Virus record (IMG/VR): IMGVR_UViG_3300042934_000356
Location: 1-54,235 of that record
DNA from: a virus
Direction: 5' to 3' (one strand)
Length of the DNA stretch: 54,235 nucleotides
The notes below the pieces were generated by a model, which was not told the origin of the DNA, did not search any database, and saw nothing but the letters and a program-made list of their open reading frames with translations. This document shows positions 43,647-52,377 of this stretch, piece by piece (positions within the stretch are counted from its first letter, which is position 1; each line of letters opens with the position of its first letter). The position numbers and the translations under genes were made by a program.

Positions 43647-44819
43647 TTAATTTAACTGCACGTCTTTAATTAACTCTATTTCATTAGGTTTTGTTATAAT
43701 AATAGTTTGGCTTGCAACAGTAGCACAACCAAAATTAGTACTGTAATCGTTGTATCCGCTTAAGCAGCCACCAGAAACTATGTATCTTCCTTTATTTTCT
43801 GAAATCACTCGATGATTATGTTCATGTCCTTTTAATAAAATTTGATAGAATTCTTCATCCATAGAAATATCATTCTTTAAATCTGTCTTATCATCCTTGG
43901 CACCCTTATCTCCGTGTTTTGCTTTAATACTTAATCCATTGACCATTTTTACAATTTCTTTATCCGTATGAGGCCTATCTATTACTGTAAGCCTAACCAA
44001 ATTAGATAATTCCTTGTATTTTTTTATTTGTTCGCAAATTATGGTATCTGCATTATCTCCATCTAAGTTGGCAGAATAATCTCCATTGGTGCGATCATGA
44101 TTTCCATAAATACTATCATATTCGACATTACACTTTTCGCATAAGGCCACCAATAATCTAAAAATAATTTCAATAGCATGATTAATTTGTTGTGCTTGAT
44201 TAAACTCACAAAACTGAGATTGATTCTTTCTCATAGAGATGTGCTCTATCATGTCTCCGGTATTGATAACGTAAATATTTTTTACATCATATAACTCAAT
44301 ATATCTACGACATTCAGAAATTAATTTATTAACACGATTATTTGCTATTTCCCAATTGTAATAATTACCTTTGCAATTTTCTATAATATAGCCAATATGC
44401 CAATCTGTTATGTGAACAATCATTTTATATTCGCCAATTTCATCTAACTCAACATGGCAATATTCCGGAACATTAACAGTAAATCCATTTTTCTCTTGAA
44501 TAGCAGCAAGTTCTTCCGCTATAGAAATTGATTTTACAAATTCAGTTTTAAATTTATTAATCTGAGACTTATCATTTTGTAGTTGCTTCTTTAACAGAAA
44601 TTGCTCTCCAATTAACTCTTTAGCTTGAGAAATTTTTGTAGTGGAAGAGGAGTTTATAACACCTTTCCATTTTAAATATTCAGATACAAATGCTCCACCA
44701 AAAATTGTTTGAGAAGCTTTTCTAACCGTATCATAATGAGCTTTGATGTTATATTTTTCTTTTATTTCATTCCAATCTAAATCATTTAACCCAGTCATTT
44801 TATCCGATATATCTTTCAA
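43647..44819 (-). CDS. Metallophosphoesterase, SbcD/Mre11-like
   Basis: This calcineurin-type phosphoesterase has all the metal-binding blocks: ITDWHIG (Asp139, His141), NTGDMIEH near 197, YGNHDRTNGD near 250, KAKHGDKG and the GHEHNH block. It is likely a DNA nuclease or phosphatase used in DNA metabolism. The listed start is a TTG at 44819 without a ribosome binding site. Coding-like sequence continues 21 codons upstream (to an ATA at 44882, reading YNFEEEISKYGINVEQYELC). There an out-of-frame ATG at 44892 runs into CTTTGA at 44869-44874, a possible +1 frameshift site. The true N-terminus is therefore probably longer. Confidence 0.85.
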   Translation of the reverse strand: MKDISDKMTGLNDLDWNEIKEKYNIKAHYDTVRKASQTIFGGAFVSEYLKWKGVINSSSTTKISQAKELIGEQFLLKKQLQNDKSQINKFKTEFVKSISIAEELAAIQEKNGFTVNVPEYCHVELDEIGEYKMIVHITDWHIGYIIENCKGNYYNWEIANNRVNKLISECRRYIELYDVKNIYVINTGDMIEHISMRKNQSQFCEFNQAQQINHAIEIIFRLLVALCEKCNVEYDSIYGNHDRTNGDYSANLDGDNADTIICEQIKKYKELSNLVRLTVIDRPHTDKEIVKMVNGLSIKAKHGDKGAKDDKTDLKNDISMDEEFYQILLKGHEHNHRVISENKGRYIVSGGCLSGYNDYSTNFGCATVASQTIIITKPNEIELIKDVQLN

Positions 44820-44992
44820 ACATAATTCATATTGTTCTACGTTAATTCCATACTTACTAATTTCTTCTTCAAAGTTGTATATTTATAATCATTCCTCTCT
44901 GTATTCAAATTTTTCTTGCAATCCAACCTATATTGATGTATAGTGTATTTAGTGGAAGTTTACGATAAAATCGGAAATAAAATAAAATAGAA

Positions 44993-45226
44993 TTATTCAT
45001 CATCATCTTCATTAAGAAATTCAACTTCGTAATCATACATTTCTTCGGGTTCATTAAGAAATTCTCTTAGTATAGCAGTGTCTTTCTCATGTTCTAATAT
45101 ACGTTTAGAAGGAGTCGTTTTAAGTGACTCTATCCATACTTCAAGTAATTCTGTAAACTTATTAATTACTGGCACCATAAAAATAATAGTAACTATGCCT
45201 CCTATATAATACTTCAAATTTTTCAT
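44993..45226 (-). CDS. Small single-pass membrane protein
   Basis: This 77-residue protein has one N-terminal membrane segment (about 5-22, YYIGGIVTIIFMVPVI) and an acidic tail (EVEFLNEDDDE). AAGAGGTAG precedes the ATG. It lies between the PhoH-like and metallophosphoesterase genes. The function is unknown. Confidence 0.5.
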   Translation of the reverse strand: MKNLKYYIGGIVTIIFMVPVINKFTELLEVWIESLKTTPSKRILEHEKDTAILREFLNEPEEMYDYEVEFLNEDDDE

Positions 45227-45252
45227 AGAACTACCTCTTGTTATTATTAGTT

Positions 45253-46503
45253 TTACATGTTATCAACGAGCGCAGCCAATTTGCTTCTCCACACATTTTG
45301 TAATTGTACATATCCAAAAACATCATTTCCCTGTAATATTTCAATCATTCTTAATAGTCCATTATTTTCGTTATTAAACATAGGATTATCTATCTGAGCA
45401 TAGTCACCCTCTACAATTACTTTTGCTTCAGAAGACACTCTCGACAAGCATATCTTCATTAAATCAACCGAAGTGTTTTCTGCTTCAGTAATCCACAGGA
45501 TTTCGTTGTCAAGTATTTCCATGCCTCGGCAATCAGACATACATACAAGTTTTAATTTTTCTTGTTGAATCATCATATCAACACCAAGTCTATTCCCAAA
45601 CTTTGTTGTAAGTATCTGTCCTATATTTGATTGCATAGCCTTTTCTATAGCAGATCCACTATAATAGCCTTGCTGCTGTGCACCCCGTACTGGAGTAGGA
45701 TTATGTAAAATAACCAATTTATCATACTTTCCGGTTTCAATAAGGTTCATAGCACAAACTAAAGATAAAAGAGACTTTCCGCTACCAGCCTTTCCTGAAA
45801 TACCAGTAATTTGATTATTCATAATTGAATCAATTACCATTGACTGATAGATATCTTTGGCTTTTATTTTATCTCCAAAAGAGACTGATTTAACAGATTT
45901 CTTATATAAAGAAAGATGAGATTGCCCATCCCATCTGTATGCATCTAAAATATTATTCTTTTTATCCTTAATAATGAAATATTCATTTACAACTAAATCA
46001 TAAACGTTATTCCTTATATTACCATAGAAGTATGACATTTCGTCATTATCCATAGATATTTCCAAAAACCCTTTGTATTGTTCCCTGTCTAACTGTTTAA
46101 TACCTTCTGCTTTTAATCCAAATATCTTGTTTGCTATGTTTTTACAGCAGATATCATCACTTATAAATACAATTTCATGTTCTTTTGAATATAAATAAGC
46201 TGAAGCAACTATAATATTATCAGGAGTATATTCTAATCTAAATTCGTCAATGATTTCTCTAACTTCCATGTTGTTGATAACAACATCATATTCTTCTTTA
46301 TGTATATCTAATAACTTTGATAATGTTCTACATTTAAATTTGACATCTTGATCTTTATTTCCTGATACTTTGATATTTTCTATTTCTTCTAGTGTTTTAG
46401 AACTACAGATAAATTTATTTTCAAATGCTTTGTTAAGAAGTTTGATTAAAGCATTTGTATCGTAGAATGGTAATTTATTTACCACACATTCACCATCTTT
46501 CAT
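45253..46503 (-). CDS. PIN-PhoH family ATPase/nuclease
   Basis: This 416-residue protein joins an N-terminal PIN ribonuclease-like domain (about 10-140; YDTNAL with Asp15, TLEEIE, TPDNIIVASA, VFISDD) to a PhoH ATPase. The ATPase has Walker A GKAGSGKS (237-244), NPTPVRGAQQQGYYSG, and Walker B ILWITEAEN with GDYAQID. PhoH2-type proteins are RNA helicase-nucleases and may shape late mRNA. The start is ambiguous: ATG at 46503, or a GTG 18 bp later behind GATGGTGA. It lies downstream of the phage RNA polymerase and tRNA. Confidence 0.85.
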   Translation of the reverse strand: MKDGECVVNKLPFYDTNALIKLLNKAFENKFICSSKTLEEIENIKVSGNKDQDVKFKCRTLSKLLDIHKEEYDVVINNMEVREIIDEFRLEYTPDNIIVASAYLYSKEHEIVFISDDICCKNIANKIFGLKAEGIKQLDREQYKGFLEISMDNDEMSYFYGNIRNNVYDLVVNEYFIIKDKKNNILDAYRWDGQSHLSLYKKSVKSVSFGDKIKAKDIYQSMVIDSIMNNQITGISGKAGSGKSLLSLVCAMNLIETGKYDKLVILHNPTPVRGAQQQGYYSGSAIEKAMQSNIGQILTTKFGNRLGVDMMIQQEKLKLVCMSDCRGMEILDNEILWITEAENTSVDLMKICLSRVSSEAKVIVEGDYAQIDNPMFNNENNGLLRMIEILQGNDVFGYVQLQNVWRSKLAALVDNM

Positions 46504-46515
46504 AAGTTATTATTT

Positions 46516-46689
46516 TTAATACTGAAAATCCTCTTCAACAATAGTCTTTTTAAGCTTTTTCTTTTCTTTAATATTCAATTTTCTTTTGTCTCTACTTTGC
46601 AAATCGGATATTTTATCCTTTGCGATTTTGTTTACTTTCTTAATCATTTTTTCTAAATCATAAGACTGTATTATATTGTTATCATTCAT
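46516..46689 (-). CDS. Small basic protein upstream of PhoH
   Basis: A 57-codon ORF begins MNDNNIIQSYDLEKMIKKVN and ends KLKKTIVEEDFQY; it is a highly charged helix. GGAAGATTT lies rather far (16 nt) before the ATG. Its end is 12 bp from the PhoH start. It is probably real given its codon pattern, with unknown function. Confidence 0.5.
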   Translation of the reverse strand: MNDNNIIQSYDLEKMIKKVNKIAKDKISDLQSRDKRKLNIKEKKKLKKTIVEEDFQY

Positions 46690-46743
46690 AAAAGATTATC
46701 AAATCTTCCTTTCATAGTTAAAATATTCTTCCGTAGAAGATAG

Positions 46744-46830
46744 CGGTATGAGTAGGATTTGAACCTACGGTGCTTTTACACACATCTGTTTTCAAGACAG
46801 ACACCATAAACCAGACTCGGACACCATACC
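46744..46830 (-). tRNA. tRNA-Ser (anticodon UGA)
   Basis: The minus strand folds as an 87-nt tRNA: 7-bp acceptor stem GGTATGG/TCATACC, anticodon arm CTGT-CTTGAAA-ACAG with anticodon TGA, a long variable arm typical of Ser, and T-arm GTAGG-TTCAAAT-CCTAC. There is no encoded CCA. It would help translation of UCA codons, common in this AT-rich phage. It sits just after a T5 terminator. Confidence 0.9.
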
Positions 46831-46856
46831 AAAAATAAGACCTCCTAAGAAGTCTT
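46831..46856 (-). terminator. Hairpin with T5 directly before the tRNA
   Basis: An 8-bp stem AAGACTTC/GAGGTCTT with a 4-nt loop is followed on the minus strand by ATTTTT, with the tRNA 5' end immediately after. It may terminate transcripts from the right or mark the tRNA 5' processing border. Confidence 0.65.
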
Positions 46857-47145
46857 TATAGACCATAGACCCGTAGGTTACTATAGTATGATCACTTATT
46901 TCTAAATTGTCCATTTAAGGATTCGTTTTTAATTATTGGCTGTTTTACGGCCATATGAATTCATATGATTGACCACATTTAATCTGACTTCCCATCCACG
47001 TCAGAACCAATAATTCTAAATTTCCGTTTTGGATTCAGACAGTGTTCCACCCGTTGTATGCAGCAACACACCATCCGATAGAATAGAAGTATATGAAAAA
47101 TATAGAAAGCTTAATTGAAATATTTGCGTTTTATATTATTTGCTA
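46857..47145. other. Intergenic region with a perfect 16-bp palindrome
   Basis: No convincing gene lies here. CATATGAATTCATATG (about 46953-46968) is a perfect palindrome, and directly beside it TGGCTG/CGGCCA forms a second hairpin with loop TTTTA. It is the first non-coding stretch behind the RNA polymerase gene and its terminator, so it is a natural place for a late promoter or regulator site. This is inference from position. Confidence 0.4.
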
Positions 47146-47184
47146 TTAAAAAAATAGGGCAGAAACTTGCGAGTCTACCCTATT
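47146..47184 (-). terminator. Strong terminator behind the RNA polymerase gene
   Basis: An 11-bp stem AATAGGGTAGA/TCTGCCCTATT (one G-U pair) with a 10-nt loop is followed on the minus strand by T7. It should stop host polymerase after the polymerase gene, separating the early-type unit from the late block. Confidence 0.8.
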
Positions 47185-47201
47185 ATATTTATATCCACAT
47201 A

Positions 47202-47318
47202 TCAAGCCTGTGGAGAGGCTATAAGATCCGGATTCCATATTTGTAGCCCGCAATTGGCAATAGCGGAGAAGTCTACTTGTACAATCTCGTACGTTCTTCC
47301 TTCATATAACACCCTCAT
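47202..47318 (-). CDS. Small conserved-looking peptide after the polymerase gene
   Basis: A 38-codon ORF begins MRVLYEGRTYEIVQVDFSAI and ends PDLIASPQA, with protein-like composition. The ATG lacks a ribosome binding site. The frame stays open 12 codons further upstream to an ATA after a stop, reading NLVFKPITENK. It may be a real small gene with a non-standard start. It ends 18 bp before the strong terminator. Confidence 0.4.
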   Translation of the reverse strand: MRVLYEGRTYEIVQVDFSAIANCGLQIWNPDLIASPQA

Positions 47319-47380
47319 TTTATTTTCTGTAATAGGCTTAAATACTAGGTTTATTTAAAAAGCAATACACCAAATTTATC

Positions 47381-50191
47381 TTATTTAGATGAAAAATTAA
47401 CCATAAACTTATCCTTATTTGTCTTATATAACAAATTTAACATCTTTACCGTATATTTATTTGCATTTATTTCAACCTTTTTACCCCCATTATTTTTTTC
47501 TAATCCTAATGCAGTTTCTATTAACCTATTGATTGTTATTATATTACCTATCTTCATTTTTTTTATCTCTTCAATAAAACCGGCTGATTTATCCAAAAAG
47601 AATATCAAGTTATCATCATCTAGATTATTTATATTGTTTTTTACAAACATATCATATTGTTCAACAATATTCCTGATTTTACTCATCTGCCTATCATGCC
47701 CCCTACCATTCATTTTAATAAAAAACTCTTCAGTAGGAGTAGCGGCATCATTACTTGCCATTTGGATTGTATCCAAAACTTCTTCCAACCAATTCATAGG
47801 GCATACTAAATCTTTATTTATCCGCTTCTTTAGTTTATCTTTTGATTCTTTTATTTCTTCGTATGGAATTTCAAGACCATTTTTAGTATGTTTAATTTCT
47901 TTTGTATATTTCATGAATTCCGGTAAGTCGCATTTAATCTTTATGTGTTCACCATTACGTATCATATTATTTGCTATATTCATACAATCCATAGCTTTTA
48001 TTCTATTGATTTCTGTAATTGGATCAACTTCATATTCACGCTTACAGCTATCAATTGCAACCTGCGCTATTACAGATAGAATGACAAAATTATCATATAA
48101 ATCTTTATTACTTGGATTTGTCCAATAATATGTCATGGCGAGCTGTGCTAAGTTACTTGATTCTCCAATTGACATCCTTGATTTTGCAAATTTATTATCC
48201 ATTTCAGCATAAGCAATTTTTGTGTTTTCATATGTTATATTGCTTTCTTGCAATTTATTAACAATCGTAGGATATTCTTCATAACATAACTTTGCATATT
48301 TAACCATAATTAGATGATTTGTGACGAATAAAAAATCGCTATCTTCATCCATTCCGTTAGCTCTATCCTGAATATCACTTTGTATACAATTTATCGCGAT
48401 AATATTTTTACTAAATGTAAAATACTTTTCTATTTCATCACTATAGATATTATGTAAGTAACAAATATTGTTTGGAGAATTATGTGGGTTCCTAATTGCA
48501 CACAGGTATTCATCAGCTTCAAATCTTTTTGTATAACACTGTATTGTTCCTTTTTCAAAATTTAATGTCGGATCTTTTGACCAATCTTCACCAACAGAAT
48601 ATAGCAATAAAGCATAAGGATTACCACATACTGTTAAATTATCAGCATTAATAGTTATTTTTCCTTTTCTAAGTTTATAAACATAATTCTTGATTATTTC
48701 TTTTTTTTCATAACGAAACCATTTACTATTTGCAAAATCTTTATTATGCTCATATAAATCAGCAAGCATTTCATAATGATTAATTTCATTTGCATTATTT
48801 CTCAAAAACTTTTCAAACTCATCATTATCTCGTTTCAGTAATTCAACATAATTGACACTTGTTTTTGCAATGTCTACAATATCGTCTTTAGTGCATGGGA
48901 GAGTATTAAGCATCTGGTAACTCATTTGTTGCACTAATCCTAATTTACTCTCATGATCAGTTTTAACAATACCAAAAACTGAACCATCTGCATTTATTTT
49001 ATTACACCAATATTGATATGCTTCTAGGTCATTACCACCCATTAATTCTTTGAATTTTAACCATTTAATCGCATTATTAGTTGTAATTACTTTAATTTCC
49101 TTTAAAAAATGGGGTAATCCAAACATATCATAGATTACATATGTATCATAATCTTTATTATTTTTTTTACACCAGTCCTTAAAAAATAACTGCATATTGG
49201 TTCTGAATCCACACATCTTAAAAAAATGATTTCTCAGCAGTACCATCCCGTTTATATAATCTGGTAAAATACTGTTGTCAATAAGTCCCATACCATCCCA
49301 CAAAGTATTTTTTACTCGGCTTTCTTTCTGTTCAACTACACATCTATTTTCTTTTCCATCAACTTTTTTATATGATTTTTTATATATAGGATTTCCGTCG
49401 ATATCAAGCTTGCTATTTTTTATAGCATTTTGTCTATTTAATTCTGTTTTTTCTTCATCAATAACACGAATTTTAGTTTCATATTCTTTGGACTTAACAA
49501 TATTAGTCATTGTTGTAAAGAAACTGTCTTGATCTTTTAATATTAGAACATCATTAATTGGTATATGTAATGTATCTATAACTGTACTTGTTACAAGAGG
49601 GGCATATGCTGACATTTCAACTATCTTAGCATTGTCCTTATCCATCTTATTCCCAAGTCCAATTGTTAACCAATCATATGCCTTTTTATATAAGTTTTCA
49701 TTTATAAACATAACCTGGCCAACTTTTGCCTTGGATGGAGTACGATATAGCATTTTATAGTTTATATATTCAATCTTATTAATTTCTCCGTTTTTATCGA
49801 ATGACTTATATTCTACTTTAACACCACTCTGATAAAAATCTTCTCTAATTTCTTCTTTTGATTTTTTAATACATTTTTCTTTATTGATTTCTATTCTATT
49901 GATGATTTTTTTTATTCGTTCTTTTGAATTATCATCTGCATCATCTAATATTTTTCTTAATCGCTTCATTTCTTCGTCATAAGATCTTGAGCCAAAATCA
50001 AAACATAAACAAATAATATCTCTTGTACTTTCACCTTTATGAACGTTAAGTCCATTTTTCAAAAGATATAGACTAAATAAACTATTGTTTAACATTGCAT
50101 CAGTGTAGTCGTACCTATCACGTAATCCTTGATTATATCCATATAATGTTCCTGCTTTTATATTTTTTATCCTTATTCCGTATTTGCTAAT
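47381..50191 (-). CDS. YonO-like single-chain DNA-dependent RNA polymerase
   Basis: This protein of about 936 residues is the probable late-gene RNA polymerase. Its size and several segments match my memory of SPbeta YonO, a one-polypeptide enzyme distantly related to cellular multisubunit polymerases. DEDSD (583-587 counted from the first ATG) would be the metal-binding DxDxD loop of the second double-psi barrel; IRNPHNSPNNICYL just before it resembles the first. The N-terminus is coding-like for 33 codons before the first ATG (SKYGIRIKNIKAGTLYGYNQ). The frame opens at two ATT codons 5 and 8 nt after GAGAGGAG. I use the second ATT (50191) as start. An AUU start would be weak and tie the yield to IF3. 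Confidence 0.75.
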   Translation of the reverse strand: MSKYGIRIKNIKAGTLYGYNQGLRDRYDYTDAMLNNSLFSLYLLKNGLNVHKGESTRDIICLCFDFGSRSYDEEMKRLRKILDDADDNSKERIKKIINRIEINKEKCIKKSKEEIREDFYQSGVKVEYKSFDKNGEINKIEYINYKMLYRTPSKAKVGQVMFINENLYKKAYDWLTIGLGNKMDKDNAKIVEMSAYAPLVTSTVIDTLHIPINDVLILKDQDSFFTTMTNIVKSKEYETKIRVIDEEKTELNRQNAIKNSKLDIDGNPIYKKSYKKVDGKENRCVVEQKESRVKNTLWDGMGLIDNSILPDYINGMVLLRNHFFKMCGFRTNMQLFFKDWCKKNNKDYDTYVIYDMFGLPHFLKEIKVITTNNAIKWLKFKELMGGNDLEAYQYWCNKINADGSVFGIVKTDHESKLGLVQQMSYQMLNTLPCTKDDIVDIAKTSVNYVELLKRDNDEFEKFLRNNANEINHYEMLADLYEHNKDFANSKWFRYEKKEIIKNYVYKLRKGKITINADNLTVCGNPYALLLYSVGEDWSKDPTLNFEKGTIQCYTKRFEADEYLCAIRNPHNSPNNICYLHNIYSDEIEKYFTFSKNIIAINCIQSDIQDRANGMDEDSDFLFVTNHLIMVKYAKLCYEEYPTIVNKLQESNITYENTKIAYAEMDNKFAKSRMSIGESSNLAQLAMTYYWTNPSNKDLYDNFVILSVIAQVAIDSCKREYEVDPITEINRIKAMDCMNIANNMIRNGEHIKIKCDLPEFMKYTKEIKHTKNGLEIPYEEIKESKDKLKKRINKDLVCPMNWLEEVLDTIQMASNDAATPTEEFFIKMNGRGHDRQMSKIRNIVEQYDMFVKNNINNLDDDNLIFFLDKSAGFIEEIKKMKIGNIITINRLIETALGLEKNNGGKKVEINANKYTVKMLNLLYKTNKDKFMVNFSSK

Positions 50192-50256
50192 AATTCATTC
50201 TCCTCTCAAATTTCAAATAAATAAATTTGTGAATAATATGTGCCATATTATCTATA

Positions 50257-50451
50257 TTACCTTCCTGCTTTTCTATAATATATTCTACGAGCCTTGTCAT
50301 TGCATTCCATTAAGTATCTATTATATGTACTTTCGTTTCTTCTGTTTTCTCTGACCCTTTCACAGTCTTCAGCAAAGACCAAATAACTTTGACAAGTAGA
50401 ATGGCAACCAATTATTCTTTCTGTACATCCTTTACAGTTGTTCTTTATCAT
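50257..50451 (-). CDS. Small Cys-rich phage protein
   Basis: This 64-residue protein has NCKGCTERIIGCHSTCQSY, a Cys/His cluster likely to bind zinc, and a basic helical tail. I start it at the ATG at 50451. Its ribosome binding site is the G9 run that also encodes the end of the preceding gene. Similar Cys-rich proteins are common in clostridial phages; the role is unknown. Confidence 0.6.
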   Translation of the reverse strand: MIKNNCKGCTERIIGCHSTCQSYLVFAEDCERVRENRRNESTYNRYLMECNDKARRIYYRKAGR

Positions 50452-50459
50452 TATGTATT

Positions 50460-50663
50460 TCACCCCCCCCCATCGAATAAACGTATTATATTATCTGATA
50501 TATTCAATTCTTCATATAATTTTTCCAACAAAGTTTCTAGTACTTTAAATATATAATTGACCTTTCCTATATAATTATTTTTATCAAACGATTTTACTTT
50601 ATCTAATTTGTCATTGTTTAACTCATATAATGTATAAAGATCTATTAAATTGATTGTACTCAT
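50460..50663 (-). CDS. Small helical protein ending in a G9 tract
   Basis: This 67-residue protein begins MSTINLIDLYTLYELNNDKL and ends FDGGG, encoded by nine consecutive G followed by TGA. GGAAAG precedes the ATG. Slippage in the G run would change its C-terminus and the spacing of the next gene's ribosome binding site. The function is unknown. Confidence 0.5.
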   Translation of the reverse strand: MSTINLIDLYTLYELNNDKLDKVKSFDKNNYIGKVNYIFKVLETLLEKLYEELNISDNIIRLFDGGG

Positions 50664-50707
50664 CTTTATTTTCTTTCCTAAATATCCTCCTGCTAGTGTG
50701 TTGTTGT

Positions 50708-50764
50708 TTAAAATTCATTCATAATACTTTGATGTAATTTATTTCTACATTCTTTTTCATCCAT
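50708..50764 (-). CDS. Tiny ORF after the ATPase gene
   Basis: An 18-codon ORF (MDEKECRNKLHQSIMNEF) follows AAGGAGAATAAAAGT, a good ribosome binding site, with the ATG 5 bp from the end of the ATPase gene. It may be a real microprotein or a translational coupling element. Confidence 0.35.
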   Translation of the reverse strand: MDEKECRNKLHQSIMNEF

Positions 50765-50768
50765 ACTT

Positions 50769-51977
50769 TTATTCTCCTTCTGAGTGTTTTGTATTGTTAA
50801 TCCAATTAATTAGTAATTCTCTCATTCTATGACTAGGTATGTATAAACATATTTCTTTTCCATCTCTAATAGCAGATCTCCATATGAACTGTAACATTTC
50901 ACTAATAGCAAATGCATCCTGATCAACTTCAACCCCATTCTGTTCAAAAAAATTCTTTATATAAGGATTAAAATACTTATTAACCAAGTAAGCAACAGCA
51001 ATTCTGTTTCTATATTCATTGGTGGCTCTCATGTTAGAAGATAAGAATCCTTTAGCATAACCCTTACCAGAAATAAGAGTTTGATAGTCTTTAAATGTTG
51101 TCCATAAATTTTCACTAGTTTTTGTTTTAGTGTAATTTTTAAAATAATTTGAAACAGCGTTCTTTAGTTGTTTCATATTTTTGTTCTCTTTATTTCTTTT
51201 GTACCATCCTTTAGACAGAGACGTATCCAAATCTCCTATGCGATTCAATTTATCATTGTCGCATATATGTATTAACTTCCCATAGTCTAATTTATCATAT
51301 AAGACGACTTCACTGGTAAATTCATATGTATCAACAGAATTGCCTTTTACATACAAGTAATTGTATTCAACATCATAGTAGTCATAATAGTATTTCTGCG
51401 TTTGAGCCTCAAACATATATGTAAGGATGTAGATATTATTAAATGCTTTAAACGTACTAATAGGGAATAACCACATGACTACTGATTCCCCGTATATAGC
51501 AAGACAATTTAAATCGCATAATCTTTTAAATTTTTCAAATTCTCCATGATAATCAGTTGCATACCATTCCAATAAATGTTTGTCTTTGATTCTTGCATAC
51601 TTTTCCAATATCGTTGTCAGATCATCTTTAGATATTTCAATTGTTTCAATGACATCTGCGACCTCATCCATAATTAATGTATAATTATTTGTATATGCCA
51701 ATTCAATTATTTCTTCATCAAATAAACTAAACAGTGAATGAGTAGATACAATGTTATATCCCTGATTAAACAAATATTTAATTCCATTTATTTTTGTACC
51801 AAAAGATTCTGGTTGTTTAAATTTTTTAACTGGACAATTATCTATTACACGTTTTACTTCAGTTAAATAGGGAGTTATGTATAAAAACCTGTCTTCATTG
51901 TTTGAATTGTTAATAAAGTTAATTGCAGCACTTGTTTTACCGTTGCCCATAAGGGCATCTACTATATTTACTTTCAT
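50769..51977 (-). CDS. SF2-like P-loop ATPase/helicase
   Basis: This 402-residue protein has Walker A ALMGNGKTSAA near residue 9-19, ITPYLTEVKR (motif Ia-like), Walker B LIMDEVAD near 100-107 and a late QFIWRSAIRDGKEI that resembles motif VI. It is probably a nucleic-acid-dependent ATPase in DNA or RNA metabolism. It is the first full gene behind the 52.47-kb promoter and its long leader. AAGGTGTGTGATTG precedes the ATG; the TTG three bases before is unlikely to be used. Confidence 0.75.
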   Translation of the reverse strand: MKVNIVDALMGNGKTSAAINFINNSNNEDRFLYITPYLTEVKRVIDNCPVKKFKQPESFGTKINGIKYLFNQGYNIVSTHSLFSLFDEEIIELAYTNNYTLIMDEVADVIETIEISKDDLTTILEKYARIKDKHLLEWYATDYHGEFEKFKRLCDLNCLAIYGESVVMWLFPISTFKAFNNIYILTYMFEAQTQKYYYDYYDVEYNYLYVKGNSVDTYEFTSEVVLYDKLDYGKLIHICDNDKLNRIGDLDTSLSKGWYKRNKENKNMKQLKNAVSNYFKNYTKTKTSENLWTTFKDYQTLISGKGYAKGFLSSNMRATNEYRNRIAVAYLVNKYFNPYIKNFFEQNGVEVDQDAFAISEMLQFIWRSAIRDGKEICLYIPSHRMRELLINWINNTKHSEGE

Positions 51978-52050
51978 CAATCACACACCTTATAATTATT
52001 TAATATAGTTGTTTCATATTATCTGTAATAACGATTAGAACGTTATTTTT

Positions 52051-52213
52051 TTAAAAAGTTCTAGTTATATTTTAAGAATCCTTGATTTTAGCCACTTTTT
52101 ATCTATCCACACCTTAAATGAAAAATTAAAAAGTTCTAAAATATTTTTTAAAGCCTTATTTTACTAGGGTTTCAGACGTTACATCTAATAAGAAGGGTAT
52201 TATATAAGTTCTA
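52051..52213. repeat. Three AAGTTCTA-type repeats at exact 75-bp spacing
   Basis: TTAAAAAGTTCTA occurs at 52051-52063 and 52126-52138, and the shorter TAAGTTCTA at 52205-52213. Their ends (52063, 52138, 52213) are exactly 75 bp apart. Sequence after the first two copies is also loosely similar. They lie in the leader of the ATPase/polymerase operon. Confidence 0.5.
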
Positions 52214-52326
52214 AAATAAATAATAAATAATTCACTCGAAATGGCTGCTTTTTGCCATTGAGAGACACAAGCTGCGTATTTTGCAGCGCAGTGCGTAAAG
52301 TGGAACAGCCAAGAAATAAATCTTGG

Positions 52327-52377
52327 TCAAGATGTATCAATTTCTAACAGTAAATAGATGTGTTTTGTCTGAACCAT
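52327..52377 (-). CDS. Leader peptide candidate of the ATPase/polymerase operon
   Basis: GGAGG followed after 10 nt by ATG opens a 16-codon ORF, MVQTKHIYLLLEIDTS. The stop is followed at once by hairpin CCAAGA/TCTTGG, then a GCTGC/GCAGC hairpin and a third with stem AATGGC/GCCATT. A short translated ORF followed by several alternative stems resembles an attenuation leader. No codon bias that would name the signal is obvious beyond three consecutive Leu codons. Confidence 0.4.
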   Translation of the reverse strand: MVQTKHIYLLLEIDTS

